A stretch of DNA of 33,964 nt from an uncultured Lutibacter sp. (GTDB lineage: Bacteria; Bacteroidota; Bacteroidia; Flavobacteriales; Flavobacteriaceae): NCBI GenBank assembly GCA_947311835.1, contig CAMZLV010000160.1, forward strand, positions 1 to 33,964, in the 5' to 3' direction. Made by a program: the position numbers and the translations under genes. The notes under the pieces were generated by a model that saw nothing but the letters and a program-made list of their open reading frames with translations, was not told the origin of the DNA and made no database searches. The number at the start of each line of letters is the position of its first letter. Within the stretch, counting starts at the first letter, position 1. Below, one piece after another: positions 9,147 to 19,455 of the stretch.

Positions 9147-9180
9147 AAAAAACCTTTCTAAATCAATAGAAAGGTTTTTG
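9147..9180 (-). terminator. Rho-independent terminator after the cytochrome oxidase subunit I gene
   Basis: AAAAACCTTTCTattgatttAGAAAGGTTTTTT hairpin on the minus strand. Confidence 0.7.
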
Positions 9181-9203
9181 TATGTTATTTTAAGTGTTTT
9201 TTT

Positions 9204-10952
9204 TTATGATGGTTCTTCGCCTTCAGCTAAAGGAACTGTTTGTGGTATAAAATCTACATCGCTTCCTGGTTTACTGTAATCATAAGACCATCTGTGAACT
9301 TCTGGAAGTTTTCCATGCCAGTTTCCATGTGTTTGTTCAACTGGTGTTGTCCATTCAAGTGTTGTTGCTCGCCAAGGGTTTTGAGTTGCTTTTTGCCCTT
9401 TATAAATACTCCAAAAGAAGTTTCCTAAGAAAATTAATTGTGCGGTTCCTCCAATTAATGCAAATATTGTCATTACAATATTTATATCTGCTAAGTCATC
9501 AAAGTAAGGGAAAGCCGTATTCATATAATATCTACGAGGTAATCCTGCTAATCCAACGAAATGCATTGGGAAAAATACTCCATATGCTGCAATTGCTGAA
9601 ATCCAAAAATGCCAATAACCTAATGTCTTACTCATCATTCTTCCATACATTTTAGGGAACCAATGATAAACTCCTGCAAACATTCCAAATATTGCAGAAA
9701 CTCCCATTACAAGGTGAAAGTGAGCAATAATAAAGTAAGTATCATGAATGTTAATATCTAATGCAGAATCTCCCATTACAAGTCCTGTTAGTCCACCTGT
9801 AACAAACATTGAAACAAACCCTATAGAAAATAGCATTGCAACGTTCATTTGTAGGTTTCCTTTCCAAAGTGTTGTAAGCCAATTAAATGATTTTACTGCT
9901 GATGGTATGGCAATTAATAGAGTTGTAAATGTAAATACTGATCCTAAAAACGGGTTCATTCCTGTAACAAACATATGGTGTCCCCAAACGATTGTTGATA
10001 AAAATGCAATTGCTATAATAGATCCAATCATTGCACGATACCCAAAGATTGGCTTACGTGAGTTGACTGCCATAATTTCTGATACAATTCCCATTGCTGG
10101 TAATATTACAATATATACTTCTGGATGTCCTAAGAACCAAAATAAGTGTTCAAATAAAACTGGTGACCCTCCTTGATAGTGCAATACACTTCCGTCAATA
10201 AAAATATCTGACAAATAAAATGACGTACCGAAACTTCTATCAAAAATCAATAATAATGCTGCTGATAAAAGTACTGGAAATGAGACTACACCAATAATTG
10301 CTGTAACAAAAAACGCCCAAATAGTTAATGGTAAACGTGTCATTTTCATTCCAACAGTTCTTAAATTTAAAACGGTTGCTATATAATTTAATGCTCCTAA
10401 TAATGAAGATGCAATAAAAATAGCCATAGATACTAACCAAAGTGTCATTCCAAATCCTGAACCTGGAATTGCTTGTGGCAATGCACTTAACGGCGGATAG
10501 ATAGTCCATCCTGCTGCTGCAGGTCCTGCTTCTACAAATAATGATAATATCATAATTAATGATGAAAGGAAAAACAACCAGTAAGAAACCATGTTTAAAA
10601 ATCCTGATGCCATATCTCTTGCACCAATTTGTAATGGTATTAATAAGTTACTAAATGTTCCACTTAGTCCTGCTGTTAATACAAAAAACACCATAATTGT
10701 ACCGTGAATGGTTACAAGTGCTAAGTAAATATCAGGATTCATTACACCATCTTGTTGATGATGTCCTAAAAATGCTTCTATAATGCTAAATGATTGTTCT
10801 GGCCATGCTATTTGTAAACGGAATAGCATTGACATAAAAACACCTATAACTCCCATAAATATACCTGTAATAAGGTATTGTTTAGAAATCATTTTGTGGT
10901 CTTGACTAAAAATATATTTAGTTATAAATGTTTCTTTATGATGATTTGACAT
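9204..10952 (-). CDS. ctaD: Cytochrome c oxidase subunit I
   Basis: HGTIMVFFVLTAGLSGTFSNLLIP, WFLGHPEVYIVILPAMGIVSEIM, HHMFVTGMNPF, HDTYFIIAHFHLVMG. Confidence 0.97.
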   Translation of the reverse strand: MSNHHKETFITKYIFSQDHKMISKQYLITGIFMGVIGVFMSMLFRLQIAWPEQSFSIIEAFLGHHQQDGVMNPDIYLALVTIHGTIMVFFVLTAGLSGTFSNLLIPLQIGARDMASGFLNMVSYWLFFLSSLIMILSLFVEAGPAAAGWTIYPPLSALPQAIPGSGFGMTLWLVSMAIFIASSLLGALNYIATVLNLRTVGMKMTRLPLTIWAFFVTAIIGVVSFPVLLSAALLLIFDRSFGTSFYLSDIFIDGSVLHYQGGSPVLFEHLFWFLGHPEVYIVILPAMGIVSEIMAVNSRKPIFGYRAMIGSIIAIAFLSTIVWGHHMFVTGMNPFLGSVFTFTTLLIAIPSAVKSFNWLTTLWKGNLQMNVAMLFSIGFVSMFVTGGLTGLVMGDSALDINIHDTYFIIAHFHLVMGVSAIFGMFAGVYHWFPKMYGRMMSKTLGYWHFWISAIAAYGVFFPMHFVGLAGLPRRYYMNTAFPYFDDLADINIVMTIFALIGGTAQLIFLGNFFWSIYKGQKATQNPWRATTLEWTTPVEQTHGNWHGKLPEVHRWSYDYSKPGSDVDFIPQTVPLAEGEEPS

Positions 10953-10986
10953 ATCGCTATATTTTTGTTTAGTTAGTTGTTGTAGT

Positions 10987-11997
10987 TTATTTTTTTACTA
11001 GTTGAGTCATCGTTTTTTGATCGCTAATCCATTTGTCGAAATCTTCTTGGCTTTCAACAATTATTTTCATTTGCATATTGTAGTGAGATGCACCACAAAT
11101 TTTATTACAAAGTAGTAAAAAATCAAATTCATAAGGATCTTCTCCCTTTTCTGCTCTAATTTTATTAATATTTTTAACTTTAGCAATTATTTTTTCATCC
11201 TTACGCATTTCTTCTGTTGTTTTAGAAGGTGTGTAAGCAAATTGTGTAACCATTCCTGGAACGCAATTCATTTGAGCTCTAAAGTGTGGCATATAAGCAG
11301 AGTGTAAAACATCTTGAGAACGGAACTTGAAAATAACTGGTCGTCCTTTCACTAAATGTAATTCGCGAACTGGTATATCATCTGCAGCATTTTTATCTGT
11401 CATATCAACACCCATTGTATTAATTCCTTTAATGTTTCGAACATTTCCTCTACCTAACTCTTTGTCGTTTCCAGCATATCTTGCTTCCCAAGAAAATTGT
11501 TTTGCGTATACTTCAACCAATAATGGATCTTCTAAATCTGAAATATCTGTGATGTCAATCCAAACCGATAATCCGAAAATAATAATTCCTGTTAACACGA
11601 CTGTTGGTGTAACTGTCCAAATTGCTTCTAATTTATGACTATCTACATAAAATTTTGCTTTTCTACCTTTTACACCACGATACTTATAGGCAAAATAAAA
11701 GATTAATACTTGCATAATTCCTTGTACGACCAGTATAAGTAGCATTGTTACATTATACAAACTATCATACATTTCTCCTTCAATTGAAGCTGCGTCAGGT
11801 AGTAATACAGCATTGTATTTCCATAAACAATAAATCATAAAGGCATAAAACCAAATCATAAAGGCGAACATAAGTTTCCCTTGTTGGTCGTTGTTTTGTT
11901 CTGTTGCAATTTCGTTTTTTAAATTAAAAACGTTCGTTAATTGCCAAAAAACACTTGCTACGGATATAGCAATTAAAATATAAATTAGTGCTGACAT
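10987..11997 (-). CDS. ctaC: Cytochrome c oxidase subunit II
   Basis: Two TM helices; VDSHKLEAIWTVTPTVVL; QFSWEARYAG; CuA motif CNKICGASHYNM. Confidence 0.95.
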   Translation of the reverse strand: MSALIYILIAISVASVFWQLTNVFNLKNEIATEQNNDQQGKLMFAFMIWFYAFMIYCLWKYNAVLLPDAASIEGEMYDSLYNVTMLLILVVQGIMQVLIFYFAYKYRGVKGRKAKFYVDSHKLEAIWTVTPTVVLTGIIIFGLSVWIDITDISDLEDPLLVEVYAKQFSWEARYAGNDKELGRGNVRNIKGINTMGVDMTDKNAADDIPVRELHLVKGRPVIFKFRSQDVLHSAYMPHFRAQMNCVPGMVTQFAYTPSKTTEEMRKDEKIIAKVKNINKIRAEKGEDPYEFDFLLLCNKICGASHYNMQMKIIVESQEDFDKWISDQKTMTQLVKK

Positions 11998-12055
11998 TTT
12001 TAGTTAGTTGTATTAAGATTAAACTTTGGTTTTTTTTAGTGGTTAAATATAACAT

Positions 12056-12097
12056 AAAAAAAGTTCCTACGAAAATTAAATCTCGTAGGAACTTTTG
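12056..12097 (-). terminator. Terminator hairpin between the ACIII cluster and the cox genes
   Basis: AAAAGTTCCTACGA-gatttaatttt-TCGTAGGAACTTTTTTT on the minus strand. Confidence 0.75.
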
Positions 12098-12113
12098 TAT
12101 TTATATTTTTATA

Positions 12114-13472
12114 CTAATAGTGAAAGTGTTCGCTTTCTTTCATAAATGGATTTCCTTTAACTTTCAAAGGAGCTTTTGATAGTGCTGTAAATATTACAAA
12201 AATAAATAAGCCTAAGAAAAATAATGCAGAACCAATAACTTCTGGTGATATAAACTTCCATTGAGCACCAACAGTACTTGGTGTTATCAAAATATAAATA
12301 TCAATATAATGACCTACTAATATAATAGAACCAGCCATTACAATAAACCAAGGTATTCTTTTATAATCACTATTCATTAAAATTAAAATAGGGAAAACAA
12401 AATTCATAACTACCATTGCTAAGAAAGGAACTTTTAATTCATTAAATCGTTGTGCAAAATAAGTTACTTCTTCTGGTATGTTTGCATACCAAATTAGCAT
12501 AAATTGTGAGAACCATAGGTATGTCCAAAAAATACTAAATCCAAACATGAATTTTGCTAAGTCGTGTAAATGACTATCATTTACAAATTCTAAATAACCT
12601 CTTGATTTCAAATAAATTGATACAAGTGCAATAGTTGTTATAGCCGTTACTATCATTCCTGAAAAAATATACCATCCGTATAAAGTACTATACCAATGAT
12701 GATCAAGTGACATTAACCAATCCCAAGACATTGCCGATTCGGTAACTAAAAAGAATGCTAAAAATTTAATAGACGCTCCAAATAATTTTTTGTAATGTGT
12801 TAAATCTCCATCTGCAGCAGTATCTAACGCTAATGTTTGTTTTCTTGAGTATTGACGATAGAATATCCATCCTCCAATGTAAATTACTGCTCTAATTAGA
12901 AAAAAAGGTATGTTTAAGAATAGACTTTTTCCTGCTAAAACTTTGTCATAATCTGCACTTTCAGGATCTGCAAGTAAATCTGGATTCATCCACGCAAACA
13001 TATGGTTCATGTGTGTAGTTGACAATACCAAAAATACGAATATAATAACTGCACCTATAGGTAAATAGGAAGCAATCCCCTCCATTACTCTAAGTAGCAC
13101 AATTGACCATCCTGCTTGTGCTGCATGTTGTATTGCATAAAAAGCAAGTGACCCTAATGCTAACAACATAAAGTAGAACATTGCTACATATAATGCAGAC
13201 CAAGGTCTATTTTGTAATTGATGAAAAACATGCTCGTCATGAGCAGCATCGTGATGTTCGTTTGCCGTAGCATGTTCATCGCCATGAGGTTTAACCTCAT
13301 GTGTTGTTGCTTGCTCGTGGGTTGAACCATGTGAGTTTGATTGAGCCGCTATAATTCCTTTAGCTTGTTCAACAGTGCTTGGAGCATTAATAAAACCCCA
13401 AGTGATTCCTATAGCACCAATAACCATTAATGCAATTGAAAACGTCTTTAATTTTTTTGAAAACTTATACAT
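12114..13472 (-). CDS. actF: Alternative Complex III subunit ActF (quinol:cytochrome c oxidoreductase membrane subunit)
   Basis: About 10 predicted TM helices, His-rich first loop, position in act cluster order. Confidence 0.85.
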   Translation of the reverse strand: MYKFSKKLKTFSIALMVIGAIGITWGFINAPSTVEQAKGIIAAQSNSHGSTHEQATTHEVKPHGDEHATANEHHDAAHDEHVFHQLQNRPWSALYVAMFYFMLLALGSLAFYAIQHAAQAGWSIVLLRVMEGIASYLPIGAVIIFVFLVLSTTHMNHMFAWMNPDLLADPESADYDKVLAGKSLFLNIPFFLIRAVIYIGGWIFYRQYSRKQTLALDTAADGDLTHYKKLFGASIKFLAFFLVTESAMSWDWLMSLDHHWYSTLYGWYIFSGMIVTAITTIALVSIYLKSRGYLEFVNDSHLHDLAKFMFGFSIFWTYLWFSQFMLIWYANIPEEVTYFAQRFNELKVPFLAMVVMNFVFPILILMNSDYKRIPWFIVMAGSIILVGHYIDIYILITPSTVGAQWKFISPEVIGSALFFLGLFIFVIFTALSKAPLKVKGNPFMKESEHFHY

Positions 13473-13502
13473 ATCTTTAAAATTCTAATTAAAAAGAATT
13501 AT

Positions 13503-14057
13503 TTAATTGTTTTTTAATTGTTGAACATAAGCAACTACTTGCCAACGTTCTTCTTCTGTTAATTGTGATGCGTGTGAACCCATCATATTTAGACCATACA
13601 TAATTACATGATAAATACTTCCTTCTGTAATATCTCTATCTTTATAATTTGGTATTCCTAAAAACTTTTCTCTTTTAACTAATTCACCTTGTCCATCTCC
13701 TTTTTTACCGTGACAAGAAATACAGTAGATGTCATACAATTTTTTTCCTTTTTTAAAATCTATTTTAGTAGAGTCTAAAGGGTTTTTTAATTCGGCTTTT
13801 GCTAATTTATAACCATCAATTGTATTTTCATATTCATAAGGCAATTCTGAATTTCTAGCTACTGTTCCTTCAACTGGTAACCGAGAGGCCATATTATTTG
13901 AATATATAGAATTTTCACCATATGTATCATAACTAACTGATTCATACATGTTAGGCATATATTGAAGATTAGGTTTTCTTTTACTTTTATCACATGATGT
14001 AATAAGTGTAATTAATGCCAATAAAACGATACTGTTTTTTATAACTCTTTTCATCAA
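13503..14057 (-). CDS. actE: Alternative Complex III subunit ActE, mono-heme cytochrome c lipoprotein
   Basis: Lipobox LITSC; heme motif CISCH; GMNMMGSHASQLTEEERWQVVAYVQQL. Confidence 0.88.
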   Translation of the reverse strand: MMKRVIKNSIVLLALITLITSCDKSKRKPNLQYMPNMYESVSYDTYGENSIYSNNMASRLPVEGTVARNSELPYEYENTIDGYKLAKAELKNPLDSTKIDFKKGKKLYDIYCISCHGKKGDGQGELVKREKFLGIPNYKDRDITEGSIYHVIMYGLNMMGSHASQLTEEERWQVVAYVQQLKNN

Positions 14058-14582
14058 TTAATGTTTTTCAGTTATTTTAATTTCTACTGCTCCTGTTCCT
14101 TTTAAGAATGAAGTTAATTCTTGTTCATTTCCATCTACTGATACTTCCATAAGAAACATATCGTCAGTCGTTCTTGGATCTGGATTTTCGGCTTCTTTGA
14201 ATGGCCATATTTTACTACGCATATAAAATGTAATAACCATTAAATGCGCTGCAAAGAAAACGGTTAATTCAAACATAATTGGTACGAATGCCGGCATGTT
14301 TTTAAAATATGTTACATTTGGTTTTCCTCCTATATTTTGAGGCCAATCTTCAATCATCATAAAATTCATCATCCATATAGCAAATGATAGACCTAATAAC
14401 CCATAAATAAAAGCTGTTATGGCTAATCTTGTTGGTGCTAATCCCATTGCTTTATCGAGTCCATGAACTGGAAATGGTGTATATACTTCTTCGATATGAT
14501 GATGTGCAGCACGTGTTTCTTTAACTGCCGACATCAAAACATCGTCATCATTATACATTGCTTGTATTACTTTTGAACTCAT
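14058..14582 (-). CDS. actD: Alternative Complex III subunit ActD (DUF3341)
   Basis: HHHIEEVYTPFPVHGLDKAMGLAPTRLAITAFIYGLLG, two TM helices. Confidence 0.9.
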   Translation of the reverse strand: MSSKVIQAMYNDDDVLMSAVKETRAAHHHIEEVYTPFPVHGLDKAMGLAPTRLAITAFIYGLLGLSFAIWMMNFMMIEDWPQNIGGKPNVTYFKNMPAFVPIMFELTVFFAAHLMVITFYMRSKIWPFKEAENPDPRTTDDMFLMEVSVDGNEQELTSFLKGTGAVEIKITEKH

Positions 14583-14587
14583 ATCCG

Positions 14588-16324
14588 TTATTTATTAATT
14601 AAGTTTTTAGCTTGCTCAGCCCAATTATCTCTTTTTGCTCTTCCTTGGAATGAACCCATAATTGAATCTAATAAACTATATTCTTTATCTGTCATTTTAC
14701 TAACTTGTTCAAACTTATAAATACCAATAGTATTTAACGTTTTTTCTAATATAGGCCCAACTCCACTAATTAGTTTTAAATCATCAGCCGTATCAGTTGA
14801 AGCATCAAATGACCCTAAACTATCTATTAAACTAGTTGTTTTAGATGCTTTTTCTTCAGGACTATCTGAAACTACTTCTGTTGTTTCTTGAACTACAGTT
14901 TTAACTGAAGTTGGTGTTTCTATTGGATATTTTCCTCCAAAATCTCTATGTTTTTTAAAATTATCTCCTGATGATTTTAAAATAGATTTTACTTCGGCTT
15001 GTGCTATTACAGGGAACGTTCTTGCGTATAATAAGAATAATACAAAAAAGAATCCTATTGTTCCAATAAATATTCCTATATCAACAAATGTTGGTTGAAA
15101 CATTGTCCAAGTAGATGTTAGTCTGTCTTTTGAAAGGTCAATAACAATAATATCAAAACGCTCAAACCACATTCCTATATTAATAACAATTGATACAAAG
15201 AAAGTCCAAACTATATTTACTCTTAATTTCTTGCTCCATAAAGAAAGCGGAACAATTAAATTACAAATAATTAACGCCCAAAACGCCCAAGCGTAAGGTC
15301 CAGTTGCCGCACCAAATGATAAATAGGTGTAATTTTCATATGATATTCCTGAATACCATCCTATAAAATATTCTGTCAAATAAGCGACTGTTACAATACC
15401 TCCTGTAAGAAGTATTACTTTATTCATATTTTCAATATGAACAATAGTAATATAATTTTCAAGATTAGAAACTTTACGCATTGTAATTAATAGCGTTTGT
15501 ACCATTGCAAATCCAGAAAAGATTGCTCCTGCTACGAAATATGGTGGGAAAATTGTACTATGCCATCCTGGAACTACAGAAGTTGCAAAGTCAAACGATA
15601 CAATTGTATGTACTGAAAGTACTAAAGGTGTTGCTAAACCAGCTAATACCAATGATACTTCTTCAAAACGTTGCCAATCTTTGGCTCTACCAGTCCATCC
15701 AAAACTTAATAAACTATATATTTTCTTTTGAAAAGGCTTCGTTGCTCTATCACGAATCATAGCAAAATCAGGTAATAAACCTGTCCACCAGAATACTAAT
15801 GAAACTGAAAGGTATGTTGAAATTGCAAATACATCCCAAAGTAATGGTGAATTAAAGTTTACCCATAATGATCCAAATTGATTTGGAATTGGTAACACCC
15901 AATAAGCCAACCATGGACGTCCCATATGAATAATTGGGAAAGTTCCTGCTTGTACTACTGCAAAAATGGTCATTGCCTCAGCAGAACGGTTAATTCCCAT
16001 TCTCCATTTTTGTCTAAACAGTAATAATACTGCAGAAATTAGTGTTCCTGCGTGACCAATACCAACCCACCAAACGAAGTTAGTAATATCCCAAGCCCAG
16101 TTTATAGTCTTATTTAGACCCCAAACTCCAATTCCTGTACCTATAGTATATGAAATACAACCTATTCCCCAAATAAATGCAGAAAGTGCTATTCCAAATA
16201 CCATCCACCATTGTTTATTCGCTTTTCCTTCTATTGGAGCCGCTACATCAACTGATACGTCATGGTAACTTTTATCTCCTATAACTAAAGGCTCTCTTAT
16301 TGGTGCTTCGTAATGCGATGCCAT
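14588..16324 (-). CDS. actC: Alternative Complex III subunit ActC (NrfD/PsrC-like) with C-terminal helix-hairpin-helix extension
   Basis: NrfD-like multi-TM core (WWVGIGHAGTLISAVLLLFRQKWR, HMGRPW); extra C-terminal domain DDLKLISGVGPILEKTLNTIGIYKFEQVSKMTDKEYSLL. Confidence 0.92.
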   Translation of the reverse strand: MASHYEAPIREPLVIGDKSYHDVSVDVAAPIEGKANKQWWMVFGIALSAFIWGIGCISYTIGTGIGVWGLNKTINWAWDITNFVWWVGIGHAGTLISAVLLLFRQKWRMGINRSAEAMTIFAVVQAGTFPIIHMGRPWLAYWVLPIPNQFGSLWVNFNSPLLWDVFAISTYLSVSLVFWWTGLLPDFAMIRDRATKPFQKKIYSLLSFGWTGRAKDWQRFEEVSLVLAGLATPLVLSVHTIVSFDFATSVVPGWHSTIFPPYFVAGAIFSGFAMVQTLLITMRKVSNLENYITIVHIENMNKVILLTGGIVTVAYLTEYFIGWYSGISYENYTYLSFGAATGPYAWAFWALIICNLIVPLSLWSKKLRVNIVWTFFVSIVINIGMWFERFDIIVIDLSKDRLTSTWTMFQPTFVDIGIFIGTIGFFFVLFLLYARTFPVIAQAEVKSILKSSGDNFKKHRDFGGKYPIETPTSVKTVVQETTEVVSDSPEEKASKTTSLIDSLGSFDASTDTADDLKLISGVGPILEKTLNTIGIYKFEQVSKMTDKEYSLLDSIMGSFQGRAKRDNWAEQAKNLINK

Positions 16325-16358
16325 ACTTTATTGTAATTATCTTATTATTATTAATTTT

Positions 16359-19300
16359 TTATACTCCTGTGTTTTTTACTTTTACGTGATAGAAAACATT
16401 TGGTTGTGTACCAACATTTTCAAGTAAATAATACATTCTTTTATCTTCTTTTAATTTAGAAACTTCGCTTTCAGCGTCATTTACATCTCCAAATACCATT
16501 GCTCCTGTACTACAGGCGTTTGAACATGCTGTTTGGAATTCACTATCAGCAACTGGTCTTCCTTCTTTCTTCGCTTTAAGGATAGATGCTTGTGTCATTT
16601 GAATACACATAGAACATTTTTCCATAACTCCTCTTGATCTTACTACAACATCTGGATTTAAAACCATTTTCCCTAAATCATCATTCATGTTGAAATCAAA
16701 TTCATCATTATTAGCATAATCAAACCAGTTAAATCGTCTAACTTTATACGGACAGTTATTTGCACAATAACGTGTTCCTACACATCTATTATAAGCCATA
16801 TGGTTTTGACCTTGTCGCCCGTGTGATGTAGCTGCAACTGGACAAACACTCTCACATGGAGCGTGATTACAGTGCTGACACATTACAGGTTGAAATGCTA
16901 CTTCAGGATTTTCTTGAGAAGCAAGTTCAACTTTTTCGTAACTTTCAAATGCTGGTAAATTTTCTAAATCTTCAATTTCTTTTTCAAAAGTGTCATTAGA
17001 CGAGTAATATCTATCAACTCGTAACCAATGCATATCTCTAAAGTTTCTTATTTCTTTTTTACCAACTACTGGTACATTGTTTTCTGCATGACATGCTACA
17101 ACACATGCTCCACAACCTGTACAAGCATTTAAATCTATAGACAAATTAAAATGATGTCCTATTGATGTGTCAAACGTATCCCATAAATCAGCATTTTCAT
17201 CACGAACTGTAATTTCGCTGTGGTCATATGGCACTTCTGGAACTGGATTCCAAGCGTGTTGATCTTTCGTATTGAATACAGTAAGGGAAGTTGTTCTTAT
17301 GATATCTTCGCTTCTACCAACCATCGTATTTTGCATTTGAACGCTTGCAAAGTGATGTGTTCCTGATGCTAATTCAACGGTTACGTTTTGAGAAGTTAAA
17401 AAGTCTTTATATATAGGAAATGCATCTACTCCAACTTTCATCTCATCTTTAAGACCTTCTTTTTTACCATATCCTAGAGCTAATCCTATAGAACCTTTTG
17501 CTTGTCCTGGCTGAATAATAACTGGCACTTTTTCTAACACTACTTTTCCTGATTTTAGTGTTATATAACTACCATTTAATGCGCCATTAGATGTAATATC
17601 ATTAGTTACTCCTAATACTTCAGCGTCTACTGCTGACATAGTAATGTAATTATCCCAAGTTGTTCTAGTTATTGGGTCAGGCAACTCTTGCAACCAAGGA
17701 TTGTTTGCTTGTTGACCATCACCTAATGAAGTTTTTGTATATAATTGCAGTTCGAAAGCATTCTCTTTTACTGAAGATACCTTTTGGTATGCAACAGCTA
17801 AATCAACTCCATTTGTTATTACTGTATCTATTTCTTCTGATGAAACAGTAAATGATCCATCATGCAATGCTTGACCAAAGGATTTATTTGCTCCAAAATC
17901 AGCAAAAGTATCTTTGATATAATTATAGTAAGCAGTATTATTTCCTGACCATTTTAATAAACTTTCTTCAAATTGACGCGTATCAAATAACTGTTGAATA
18001 GTTGGTTGAATTAAACTAATTTCACCTTTTTTCATTTCAACAGTTCCCCAAGATTCTAAAAAGTGAGGAGTTGCTAATACATAATCAACTTTACTGGTCG
18101 TTTCATTTTCTACAGTAGAAAAAGCAACGGTAGTTTTAACTTTACCTAACGCATCAACAAAATCTTTAGAATTTGGTAAGGTATAAATAGGGTTTGTGTT
18201 ATTCATAAATAACACACCTATTTTACCTGATTTCATATCAGCAATTAGTTGTGAAACTTCTGCATCATTTCCTTGACGTTTATTATTAGTAATCGTTACA
18301 TCAATTACTTGACTTGCTAGTTTATTATTAATTGCTAATGCTAATAATTGCGCTTCCTTAGTTTGGATTCCAGTTACAACTACGGCACCGTTTCCTCCTT
18401 TTTTTAATTGCTTAACAGCATTAACTACATTTTTGTCTTTAGCGGAAACATTGTTTACAATAGCATTATAAATTTCTGCTAAAACTAAATTTTGTTTTGA
18501 TGGCTTTACAGGAACTCTAAGATCTGCATTTGCTCCTGAAAGTGTCATATTAGATTCAAACTGAATATGATGTGACATTTTTCCATTTGATGGATTTCTA
18601 CTTGCCGCATATCCTGCGTCATGTCCTCCTCCTTGCCAATCGCCTAAGATATCTGCACCTATAGAAACTATAGTCCTTGCTTTTGAAAAATCGTATGATG
18701 GCAATGCTCTTGAACCATGAATTGCAGCATAAGCATCAATTGCGGCTGATTCAGAAATTGAATCGTACGTTACTTGACGTACATTTCCGAATTTTTCAGA
18801 AAATTCTGCCATTACTTTTGCAGTTGATGGACTTGCATGCGTACTTGTTAAAAATGCAATTTCTTTACCTGAAGTTTTAACATCATTTAAAATTTGTTGC
18901 ATTTTAGCATCAACATCTGACCAAGAAATAGACGCTCCTTTATTTGTAGAGCCTTGCAATCTCATACTATCATATAATGACAGTACTGACGCTTGAACAC
19001 GTGCATTGGTAGATCCTCCTATTTCTTTATTTGGTTCAATTTTTATTGGACGTCCTTCTCTAACCTTTACTAAAATGTTAGCAAAATCAAAACCATCAGC
19101 AATAGCAGTTGCATAATAATCTGCAACTCCAGGAATTACTTGATTAGGCTTAACAATGTAAGGTATTGCTTTTTTTACAGGACCTTCACATGATGCTAAC
19201 GTAGCAGCAGCTGTGGAAAACCCAACGTATTTTAAGAAGTCACGACGTGTTGTAGAAGATTTTTCTAATGATTCTTTATCTCCTAAAAAGTCATCTGTTG

Positions 19301-19400
19301 GAATTTCTTCAACAAATTCTTTACTTTTCAACGTATCAACAATAGAACTGTTTTCGTTTAGTTCTTCAACACTTCTCCAGTATTTTTTGTTTGATGCCAT
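16359..19400 (-). CDS. actB: Alternative Complex III subunit ActB (molybdopterin-oxidoreductase-like plus Fe-S ferredoxin domain, Tat-type leader)
   Basis: TTRRDFLKYVGFSTAAATLASCEGP; CTGCGACVVACHAENN; CQHCNHAPCESVCPVAATSH; CVGTRYCANNCPYKVRRFNW. Confidence 0.95.
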   Translation of the reverse strand: MASNKKYWRSVEELNENSSIVDTLKSKEFVEEIPTDDFLGDKESLEKSSTTRRDFLKYVGFSTAAATLASCEGPVKKAIPYIVKPNQVIPGVADYYATAIADGFDFANILVKVREGRPIKIEPNKEIGGSTNARVQASVLSLYDSMRLQGSTNKGASISWSDVDAKMQQILNDVKTSGKEIAFLTSTHASPSTAKVMAEFSEKFGNVRQVTYDSISESAAIDAYAAIHGSRALPSYDFSKARTIVSIGADILGDWQGGGHDAGYAASRNPSNGKMSHHIQFESNMTLSGANADLRVPVKPSKQNLVLAEIYNAIVNNVSAKDKNVVNAVKQLKKGGNGAVVVTGIQTKEAQLLALAINNKLASQVIDVTITNNKRQGNDAEVSQLIADMKSGKIGVLFMNNTNPIYTLPNSKDFVDALGKVKTTVAFSTVENETTSKVDYVLATPHFLESWGTVEMKKGEISLIQPTIQQLFDTRQFEESLLKWSGNNTAYYNYIKDTFADFGANKSFGQALHDGSFTVSSEEIDTVITNGVDLAVAYQKVSSVKENAFELQLYTKTSLGDGQQANNPWLQELPDPITRTTWDNYITMSAVDAEVLGVTNDITSNGALNGSYITLKSGKVVLEKVPVIIQPGQAKGSIGLALGYGKKEGLKDEMKVGVDAFPIYKDFLTSQNVTVELASGTHHFASVQMQNTMVGRSEDIIRTTSLTVFNTKDQHAWNPVPEVPYDHSEITVRDENADLWDTFDTSIGHHFNLSIDLNACTGCGACVVACHAENNVPVVGKKEIRNFRDMHWLRVDRYYSSNDTFEKEIEDLENLPAFESYEKVELASQENPEVAFQPVMCQHCNHAPCESVCPVAATSHGRQGQNHMAYNRCVGTRYCANNCPYKVRRFNWFDYANNDEFDFNMNDDLGKMVLNPDVVVRSRGVMEKCSMCIQMTQASILKAKKEGRPVADSEFQTACSNACSTGAMVFGDVNDAESEVSKLKEDKRMYYLLENVGTQPNVFYHVKVKNTGV

Positions 19401-19455
19401 TCTTTTTATTTATTTAATGATTGAAAAATCAATCTTTTAATTATCAAAACTTTAA

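Noticed and set aside
9748-10176. 142-aa plus-strand ORF and the 10240-10509 minus ORF inside ctaD
   Set aside because: Overlap the highly conserved oxidase subunit I in other frames; composition is shadow-like.
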